From positions 1 through 10,784 of the forward strand of contig JBQTJM010000197.1 of assembly GCA_052387115.1 (NCBI GenBank): a stretch of 10,784 bases of DNA, given 5' to 3'. The position numbers were made by a program, and so were the translations under genes. Below the pieces are notes generated by a model. That model did no database searches and was not told the DNA's origin. It saw only the letters and a list, made by a program, of their open reading frames with translations. Positions 6,142-10,784 of the stretch are shown here, piece after piece (the first letter of the stretch is position 1; every line of letters begins with the position of its first letter). This stretch comes from JACCXJ01 sp052387115. Its GTDB lineage: Bacteria > Pseudomonadota > Gammaproteobacteria > JACCXJ01.

Positions 6142-6891
6142 TCACATCATGTGTTGGCCCCCGTTCATCGCGAAGTCGGCCCCGGTGATGAAGCACGCCT
6201 TGTCGGAGGCCAGGAAATCGACCAGATAGGCGACCTCCTGGGCCTCGCCCAGACGCCCGACCGGGATCTGCGCGATGATCTGGTTGCGGATGTTTTCCGG
6301 CACCGCCATCACCATCTCGGTCGCGATATACCCGGGCGACACGGTATTGACGGTGATGCCCTTGCGGGCCACTTCTTGCGCCAGCGACATGGTGAAGCCA
6401 TGCATGCCGGCCTTGGTGGTCGTGTAGTTGGCCTGCCCGATCTGGCCCTTCTGGCCATTGATCGAGGAGATGTTGATGATGCGCCCGAAGCCGCGGTCGA
6501 TCATGCCGCCGATCACCCGCCGGGTCACATTGAAGAGGCTGTCGAGGTTGATGCCGAGTACGGTGTCCCACTGCTCGCGGGTCATCTTGCGAAACGTGAC
6601 GTCCATGGTGATCCCGGCGTTGTTGACCACGATGTCGATGGGACCGAGGTCCTTTTCGATCGCCGCGACCATCCGGTCGCAGCCCTCGAAGTCCCGGACG
6701 TCCACCCGGTAGCCTTTGAAGTCGTAGCCCTCTCCGCGCGTCTCGGAGAGCCACTGCCGGGCCTTGTCCTCATTGCGGTAGTTGGTCGCGACCCTGGACC
6801 CCGAGTCGGCGAGTTGCCGGCAAATCGCGGCCCCGATCCCGCTCGTGCCGCCCGTGACGAGCGCCACGCGCCCCGTGAGCTCCGTATTCAT
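6142..6891 (-). CDS. phaB: Acetoacetyl-CoA reductase (NADPH)
   Basis: A 249-residue classical SDR that reduces acetoacetyl-CoA to (R)-3-hydroxybutyryl-CoA, the PHB precursor. All marks are intact: TGGTSGIG cofactor loop (13-20), NNAG (90-93), tetrad Asn115, Ser143, Tyr156 and Lys160, VSPGYIATEM (184-193) and a C-terminal NGG (243-245). The stretch INGQKGQIGQANYTTTKAG is characteristic of PhaB-type reductases as opposed to housekeeping FabG. The ATG at 6891 follows GGGAGC in the 18-bp gap from phaA, indicating an operon. The related enzyme FabG is the alternative name, but location between phaA and phaR makes PhaB much more likely. Confidence 0.95.
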   Translation of the reverse strand: MNTELTGRVALVTGGTSGIGAAICRQLADSGSRVATNYRNEDKARQWLSETRGEGYDFKGYRVDVRDFEGCDRMVAAIEKDLGPIDIVVNNAGITMDVTFRKMTREQWDTVLGINLDSLFNVTRRVIGGMIDRGFGRIINISSINGQKGQIGQANYTTTKAGMHGFTMSLAQEVARKGITVNTVSPGYIATEMVMAVPENIRNQIIAQIPVGRLGEAQEVAYLVDFLASDKACFITGADFAMNGGQHMM

Positions 6892-6909
6892 TCGTTGCTC
6901 CCGTTCCCC

Positions 6910-8088
6910 TTACCGTTCCACCGCCAGGGCGATGCCCTGGCCGCCGCCGATGCACAGCGTCGCGAGACCGCGGTGGGCATCGCGGCGTTTCAACTCGTAG
7001 AGGAGGGAGCAGAGGACGCGCGCCCCCGAGGCGCCGATCGGGTGGCCCAAGGCGATGGCACCGCCGTTGACATTGACCTTGGCGAGGTCCCAGCCGAGAT
7101 CGCGGTTGACCGAGATGGCCTGGGCCGCGAAGGCCTCGTTGGCCTCGATCAAATCGAGGTCCTCGACCTTCCATCCGGCCTTCTCCAGGCAACGGCGCGT
7201 GGCCGGGATGGGGCCGGTGCCCATGATGGCTGGGTCCACCCCGGCGGTAGCGTAGGCGGCGATGCGGCAAAGCGGCGTGAGGCCGAGGGCCTTGGCGCGC
7301 GCGGCGCTCGTGACGATCACGGCGGCCGCGCCGTCGTTGATCCCGGAGGCGTTCCCGGCCGTTACGGTGCCTTCCTTGTCGAAGGCCGGCCGGAGCTTGC
7401 CCAGGGACTCCGCCGTCGTCCCATGGCGCGGAAATTCGTCGGTGTCGAAGACGATGGGGTCGCCCTTCTTCTGCGGGATCTCGACCGGAATGATCTCGTC
7501 TTTGAAGCGCCCGGCCTTCTGGGCGGCCTCGGCGTTTTGCTGGGACAGCGCCGCGAAGGCGTCCTGTTCCTCGCGTGTGATCCGGTATTTCCTGACGATG
7601 TTCTCGGCCGTGATCCCCATGTGAATGTTGTTGAAGATATCCCACAGGCCATCGTTGATCATGGTGTCCACGAGCTTCCACTCGCCCATCTTCTGCCCGT
7701 TGCGCGAGCCCGGCAGCACGTGCGGGGCAAGGCTCATGTTCTCCTGCCCGCCAGCGATGGCGATCTCGGCGTCACCGGCGCGGACGGCCTGGGCGGCGAG
7801 GGCGACGGCCTTTAGGCCGCTGCCGCATACCTTGTTGATCGTCATGCAGGGCACTGCGTGCGGCAAGCCGGCCCCGATCGCCGCCTGCCGAGCCGGGTTC
7901 ATGCCGACCCCCGCCGTCAGGACCTGGCCCAGGATCACATCCTCTACGGCGTCGGGCGGGATCCCGGTCCGAGACAAGAGAGCGGCAATGACCTTCGCGC
8001 CCAAGGTCGCGGCTGGGATATTCGACAGGCCGCCTCCGAATGAGCCGATGGCCGTGCGGCCCGCGGCGACGATGACGACATCCGACAT
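6910..8088 (-). CDS. phaA: Acetyl-CoA acetyltransferase (beta-ketothiolase)
   Basis: A 392-residue biosynthetic thiolase condensing two acetyl-CoA into acetoacetyl-CoA, the first PHB step. Nucleophile Cys88 lies in NKVCGSGLKA, the catalytic His349 in GGAIALGHPIGASG, and the general-base Cys379 in LCIGGGQGIALAVER; NEAF (317-320) is present. Length and spacing match the Zoogloea/Cupriavidus enzymes. The frame can be extended ten codons upstream to 8118, but the start at 8088 (MSDVVIVAAGRTAIG) is preferred because AGGAG lies eight bases before it. First gene of phaA-phaB-phaR, with 18 bp to phaB. Promoter not clearly found; a 310-bp leader/gap lies upstream, with a putative PhaR half-conserved site at 8301-8311. 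Confidence 0.96.
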   Translation of the reverse strand: MSDVVIVAAGRTAIGSFGGGLSNIPAATLGAKVIAALLSRTGIPPDAVEDVILGQVLTAGVGMNPARQAAIGAGLPHAVPCMTINKVCGSGLKAVALAAQAVRAGDAEIAIAGGQENMSLAPHVLPGSRNGQKMGEWKLVDTMINDGLWDIFNNIHMGITAENIVRKYRITREEQDAFAALSQQNAEAAQKAGRFKDEIIPVEIPQKKGDPIVFDTDEFPRHGTTAESLGKLRPAFDKEGTVTAGNASGINDGAAAVIVTSAARAKALGLTPLCRIAAYATAGVDPAIMGTGPIPATRRCLEKAGWKVEDLDLIEANEAFAAQAISVNRDLGWDLAKVNVNGGAIALGHPIGASGARVLCSLLYELKRRDAHRGLATLCIGGGQGIALAVER

Positions 8089-8096
8089 GGTTCGAT

Positions 8097-8101
8097 CTCC
8101 T
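8097..8101 (-). promoter_or_regulatory. Ribosome binding site deciding the phaA start
   Basis: AGGAG on the minus strand, eight bases before the ATG at 8088. It lies inside the ten-codon upstream extension of the frame and so argues against the start at 8118. Confidence 0.8.
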
Positions 8102-8105
8102 GTGC

Positions 8106-8124
8106 GGTGGCGCTTCACGCCACC
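8106..8124 (-). promoter_or_regulatory. Leader hairpin just upstream of the phaA ribosome binding site
   Basis: GGTGGCG (8106-8112) and CGCCACC (8118-8124) pair perfectly over 7 bp with a 5-base loop. In the phaA mRNA the stem ends four bases before AGGAG. It could affect ribosome access or message stability; no T-run follows, so it is not an intrinsic terminator. Confidence 0.4.
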
Positions 8125-8300
8125 TGGATTGAAGGGCTCACTATGTTGAAAGGCCCACCCATAACGACGAACAAGCTATTATTGGTTTCGGACAGACGCG
8201 CCTGGCTGCCCTGCGGCGTCCCGACGGCCTGGCCTTTTCAGCGACTTCCCCCTCGCCTCTTCCCGTCCAGCGCTCCGATCATGCCCCACGATGGCGCACG

Positions 8301-8311
8301 CTGCAATGCAA
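8301..8311. promoter_or_regulatory. Imperfect second PhaR-like site upstream of phaABR
   Basis: CTGCAATGCAA matches CTGC-N3-GCAG in seven of eight defined bases (last G is A). With the preceding G it shares the 11-base string GCTGCAATGCA with the phasin operator at 1983-1993. It is about 210 bases before phaA. If functional it would let PhaR control its own operon. Chance occurrence cannot be excluded. Confidence 0.4.
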
Positions 8312-8398
8312 TAACAGCGTAACAGAGTGCGGGCGGGGGATCCAGCGCCGGACGGCGGTGTTTTTCATATAGTGGGCGCCAGCACCCCGCGCTCGTGG

Positions 8399-9829
8399 TC
8401 AGAGGTTGATCGGACGCCCGTCGACCGCCAGCGCCGCCTCGTGGATCGCCTCGGCGAGCGTCGGATGGGCATGGACGGTGCGCGCGAGGTCCTCCGCGCT
8501 GGCGTCGAAGGCCATGGCGAGGACGGCCTCGGCGATGAGCTCGGAGGCTTTGGGCGCGAAGAGATGTACGCCCAGGATGCGATCGGTCTCGGCATCGGCG
8601 AGGACCTTTACGAGGCCCGCCGTCTCACCCATGGCCCGGGCGCGCCCGCTGGCCTGGAGCGGGAAGCGGCCGCCGCGATAGGCGCGCCCTTCCGCCTCGA
8701 GGGCCTGTTCGCTCTGACCGACCCAGGCGATCTCGGGCCAGGTGTAGATGACCCAGGGGATGAGACCATGGTCCACCGTCGGAGACTGCCCGGCGATGCG
8801 CTCGGCCACTGCGACTCCCTCTTCGGAGGCCTTGTGCGCCAGCATGGGTCCGGCCACGACATCGCCGATGGCGAAGATCCCCTCCGCGGTGGTCCGGCAC
8901 TGCCCATCGACCTCGATGAACCCGCGAGCATCCAGCTTCACGCCCGTCGCCTCGACGCCGAGGCCCTCGGTATTCGGACGCCGTCCCACAGCCACCACCA
9001 GCCGATCCACGCTGAGCCGCTCGATCTTTTCGCCTACGCGGTAGGCGATGTGCATCTCCTGTCCCTGACGTTCGACGCCCTGTACCGCGCAACCGAGCCG
9101 GATCTGCAAGCCTTGGCGCTTGAGCTCCTTCGCGGCCGCACGGGTGATGTCGGTATCCGCGCCCTGCAGCCAGGTCTCCAGTGCCTCGAGCAACACGACC
9201 TCCGAGCCCAGGCGCCGCCACACGCTCCCAAGCTCGATGCCGATGACCCCGGCCCCGATGATCCCGAGGCGGCGGGGCACCTCGGTGAAGGCCAGCGCCC
9301 CGGTTGAATCGCAGATGCGGTCGTTGTCGATGGGCACGCCCGGCAGCGGGGCCGGGACCGAGCCGGTCGCGATGATGATGTGGCTGGCCGAGACGGTGAG
9401 CGGCGCGCCACCCTCCCACGGGCTGATCTCGACCTGCCCGCCGCCCATGAGCCGCCCGTGTCCCTGAAGCCACGCGATGCCGTGCTTCTTGAAGAGCCCG
9501 GCGATCCCCTGCGTCAGGGCCCGGACCACCTGGTCCTTGCGCGCGAGCATCGCGGCGAGGTCCAACGCGAGCCCCTCGACGGTGATCCCGTGGGCCTTCG
9601 CCTCGTGGGCGATGTGATGGAAATGGTGCGAGGAATCGAGCAGAGCCTTGGAGGGGATGCAGCCGACGTTCAAGCAGGTCCCGCCGAGCGCCGGCTTACC
9701 CGCGGGATCCCTCCAGGCCTCGGCGCAGGCGGTCTTCATCCCGAGCTGGGCGGCGCGGATAGCCGCCGTATACCCGCCCGGCCCAGCCCCGATCACGAGG
9801 CAGTCGTAGTGCTCCACGCGTAAGGTCAT
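8399..9829 (-). CDS. lpdA: Dihydrolipoamide dehydrogenase (E3)
   Basis: A 476-residue flavoprotein that reoxidises dihydrolipoamide of pyruvate/2-oxoglutarate dehydrogenase or the glycine cleavage system with NAD+. Seen in order: FAD loop IGAGPGG (13-19), redox disulfide GGTCLNVGCIPSK (C52, C57), second nucleotide fold IIGAGVIGIELGSVW, the FAD contact IFAIGDVVAGPMLAHKA, and the C-terminal His-Glu pair in HAHPTLAE (H455, E460). All catalytic residues are present. I place the start at the ATG at 9829; a TTG at 9832 directly before it is less likely. No Shine-Dalgarno is visible, and the gene starts 12 bp after the stop of the small PIN-partner gene, so translational coupling or weak initiation is possible. 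No E1/E2 genes are in the window, so its partner complex is unknown. Confidence 0.96.
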   Translation of the reverse strand: MTLRVEHYDCLVIGAGPGGYTAAIRAAQLGMKTACAEAWRDPAGKPALGGTCLNVGCIPSKALLDSSHHFHHIAHEAKAHGITVEGLALDLAAMLARKDQVVRALTQGIAGLFKKHGIAWLQGHGRLMGGGQVEISPWEGGAPLTVSASHIIIATGSVPAPLPGVPIDNDRICDSTGALAFTEVPRRLGIIGAGVIGIELGSVWRRLGSEVVLLEALETWLQGADTDITRAAAKELKRQGLQIRLGCAVQGVERQGQEMHIAYRVGEKIERLSVDRLVVAVGRRPNTEGLGVEATGVKLDARGFIEVDGQCRTTAEGIFAIGDVVAGPMLAHKASEEGVAVAERIAGQSPTVDHGLIPWVIYTWPEIAWVGQSEQALEAEGRAYRGGRFPLQASGRARAMGETAGLVKVLADAETDRILGVHLFAPKASELIAEAVLAMAFDASAEDLARTVHAHPTLAEAIHEAALAVDGRPINL

Positions 9830-9841
9830 CAACGCGTGAAT

Positions 9842-10069
9842 TCAGCGGCGCGCCGCTTGCGGCGCATCCGCTGGAATTACGGGTTGGGCGGCTGATTGGT
9901 TCGGACGCTCGGCGCGCTTCGCGGACTCAAACAGTCGGTGCTGGTGCTGCTTCTGGAGCTCGATGTAATAGGCCACCAGCCGTGTAGGATTGTGATCAAA
10001 GCGTGCCGAGATGCGATGGCGCACCTCGCGGATTTCATCGATTACGGGATCAGTCGGATTCTGTTTCAT
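9842..10069 (-). CDS. Small putative antitoxin partner of the PIN toxin
   Basis: A 75-residue charged protein. The N-terminal half (DPVIDEIREVRHRISARF, then HNPTRLVAYYIELQKQ) resembles the short unnamed proteins commonly encoded next to VapC-like PIN genes, with EIR..R.....F near the start followed by a helix. The C-terminal half is Ala/Pro/Gln-rich and looks disordered. The start at 10069 is chosen because GGAGGT lies four bases before it; the frame extends four codons further to a TTG at 10081. It overlaps the 3' end of the PIN gene by 20 bp, so the two are translationally coupled in the order toxin first, antitoxin second. Neutralising the toxin is inferred from context; I recognise no standard DNA-binding fold. 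Confidence 0.65.
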   Translation of the reverse strand: MKQNPTDPVIDEIREVRHRISARFDHNPTRLVAYYIELQKQHQHRLFESAKRAERPNQSAAQPVIPADAPQAARR

Positions 10070-10550
10070 CGCTACCTCCAAGCAGTTCCAAGGGCGTGAC
10101 CAGCGCCGGCACGAAGAGCCCGAGCAGCGTGTTCACGCGGCGGATGGACCCGAACTTGTTCGCGTTTGCCAAGTGCCGGCAATTCCAAGTGACCAAAAAG
10201 TCGCACTTATGATAGGAAGCCAGCGCCAAGTGCAGGGCGTCGCCAGCAGGGTCCGCGGGCATCACTTTGTGCCGGACGTACGCCTGGACGATCTCGGCGA
10301 CGGCCGGTTCAACAGGCAGGACGGGCAGGTCACGAACAAGGGACAAGCGTCCCGCGCCGCGCTCAGGCAAACCGCCCGCCAGCTCATCTAGTACGGCCGG
10401 GCTGGTGACTAGCTCGTAGCGCCCGATCGCATTATCCCACCACCGACGAGTCCACTCACGGCGTGCGACGATGTCTGGAGCGGTGCGCACTTCGTGGTAG
10501 AAGCTGGGGACTGTGGTCTCAACATAGACGCGCGGTTTGGTCATGTCCAT
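10050..10550 (-). CDS. PIN-domain protein, VapC-like toxin
   Basis: A 166-residue PIN-domain protein; the fold carries Mg-dependent RNases and most bacterial examples are toxins of type II toxin-antitoxin systems. Acidic positions are visible: VYVETTVPSFYHE with Glu11 in the place of the usual first Asp, TSPAVLDEL with Glu56, and MPADPAGDALHLALA with Asp104, followed by CDFLVTWNCRHLANANKF. The Glu-first version (VETTxPSFY) is a recognisable PIN subgroup. The ATG at 10550 is used; an ATG at 10544 is equally possible, and neither has a strong ribosome binding site. A near-consensus AT-rich promoter lies at 10634-10661. The downstream small gene overlaps its end by 20 bp. RNA target unknown. Confidence 0.85.
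   Translation of the reverse strand: MDMTKPRVYVETTVPSFYHEVRTAPDIVARREWTRRWWDNAIGRYELVTSPAVLDELAGGLPERGAGRLSLVRDLPVLPVEPAVAEIVQAYVRHKVMPADPAGDALHLALASYHKCDFLVTWNCRHLANANKFGSIRRVNTLLGLFVPALVTPLELLGGSDETESD
10074..10079 (-). promoter_or_regulatory. Ribosome binding site of the small antitoxin gene
   Basis: GGAGGT on the minus strand, four bases from the ATG at 10069 and inside the last codons of the PIN gene. It fixes the antitoxin start and suggests it is translated better than the toxin, whose own site is weak. Confidence 0.7.
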
Positions 10551-10784
10551 AGCATACAGCGCTCAGCTCGCGAAGAACAGAACGATCCAAGCGAGCCGGT
10601 TGCCGCGGCGCGAGCATTACGCTTGTTTCCATTATTTTATATAGTTGATTTGTTATTTCAATGAAACCGTGATTGCGGGCGAGCGCATAACCCAACGCGG
10701 CGGCTTTTTCGATAAGCGTGGAATAAGCATCAACGCCTCCAACGGACACCCTGGGTTGCGCTACTGAAGATGATATAGCGCCGA
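10519..10784 (-). pseudogene. Truncated Doc (Fic-family, death-on-curing) toxin remnant, partial at window edge
   Basis: The minus-strand frame is open from the window edge and reads SSVAQPRVSVGGVDAYS and then TLIEKAAALGYALARNHGF (to base 10663). This is the middle of a Doc-type toxin, in which EKAAAL...ARNHPF leads directly into the AMP/phosphate-transfer motif HPFxDGNKR. Here the text changes to HGFIEITNQLYK: the histidine remains but the glycine, Asn-Lys and all later Fic helices are gone. The frame continues for 48 unrelated residues to a stop at 10519, overlapping the PIN gene start. It is therefore a broken doc gene, most likely inactive. The 5' part and any phd antitoxin gene would lie right of the window. 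Confidence 0.65.
10634..10661 (-). promoter_or_regulatory. Promoter for the PIN/antitoxin operon
   Basis: On the minus strand TTGAAA (complement of 10656-10661, 5 of 6 to consensus) is followed after 16 bases by TAAAAT (complement of 10634-10639, 5 of 6). Transcription would begin near 10627, about 75 bases before the PIN start. The site lies in an AT-rich patch (10630-10665) strikingly unlike the GC-rich surroundings and overlaps the broken end of the doc remnant. Confidence 0.6.

Larger units (their letters stand above)
8089..8398. other. 310-bp intergenic region: phaA leader and lpdA 3' side
   Basis: No convincing gene. It must hold the phaA promoter (minus strand) but I see no clean -35/-10 pair; a minus-strand AATAAT (8178-8183) lacks a -35 partner. 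It contains the phaA ribosome binding site, a 7-bp hairpin just upstream of it, the imperfect PhaR-like site at 8301-8311 and a TTTTT run at 8360-8364. No clear terminator is seen after lpdA, so read-through from lpdA toward phaA is possible. Confidence 0.6.

Noticed and set aside
6116..6754. Upstream extension of the phaR frame to 6754
   Set aside because: It overlaps phaB in another frame, and the known N-terminus of PhaR begins at MEDKRIIKKYPNRR (6115).
6121..7815. A 564-codon open frame on the plus strand across phaB and phaA
   Set aside because: It runs antisense over two clearly identified enzymes and shows shadow composition; no domain or ribosome site is evident.
8350..8364. Terminator-like CGCC-GGAC-GGCG followed by GTGTTTTT on the plus strand
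   Set aside because: The stem is only 4 bp and no plus-strand gene precedes it.
8327..9307. A 326-codon open frame on the plus strand opposite lpdA
   Set aside because: Antisense shadow of lpdA, whose motifs are all intact.
1..10784. tRNA, rRNA, CRISPR array or insertion sequence
   Set aside because: I looked for cloverleaf-like arms, evenly spaced direct repeats and transposase motifs and found none I could support.

Overview
The window looks like a stretch of chromosome from a GC-rich proteobacterium that stores polyhydroxybutyrate (PHB). The gene set (phaA, phaB, phaR, two phasins, a GTP-type PEP carboxykinase and a lipoamide dehydrogenase) fits a gamma- or betaproteobacterium. Purple sulfur bacteria or glycogen/PHA-accumulating gammaproteobacteria are my best guess, but this is an inference from gene content and not a taxonomic result.

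Layout. Bases 1-1476 (+) hold the C-terminal, multi-pass membrane part of a protein that enters from the left edge, probably a calcineurin-like metallophosphoesterase. It converges on two tandem phasin genes on the minus strand (2400-2041 and 1920-1534), separated from them by a 15-bp perfect hairpin. Between the phasins lies a clear sigma70-type promoter whose -10 box overlaps a perfect CTGC-N3-GCAG palindrome, the type of site reported for the PHB repressor PhaR. Next is pckG (2645-4495, +), with an extended -10 promoter upstream, converging on a minus-strand SDR-like gene (5531-4512). A bidirectional 14-bp hairpin sits at their junction, inside the last codons of the SDR gene.

The minus-strand cluster phaA (8088-6910), phaB (6891-6142), phaR (6115-5615) and then the SDR-like gene reads as one co-directional PHB block. 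PhaA condenses two acetyl-CoA, PhaB reduces acetoacetyl-CoA to (R)-3-hydroxybutyryl-CoA, and PhaR senses polymer and represses phasin genes. The polymerase gene (phaC, with or without phaE) is not in the window. The SDR-like protein has lost the catalytic Tyr and Asn, the NNAG motif and the usual C-terminus, and it carries an extra N-terminal helical region of about 75 residues with weak resemblance to the phasins. It is the most unusual gene here.

A 310-bp non-coding gap (8089-8398) holds the phaA leader and a second, imperfect copy of the putative PhaR site. Then come lpdA (9829-8399) and, upstream of it in the same direction, a PIN-domain toxin with a small partner protein (10550-10050 and 10069-9842, overlapping by 20 bp). 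The right edge holds a truncated Doc (Fic-family) toxin remnant. An AT-rich promoter that would drive the PIN operon sits just where the Doc similarity stops.

Metabolically the window joins acetyl-CoA storage (phaA/B/R/P), gluconeogenic PEP/oxaloacetate exchange (pckG) and the E3 subunit of 2-oxoacid dehydrogenases (lpdA). The right-hand end is accessory toxin-antitoxin DNA.
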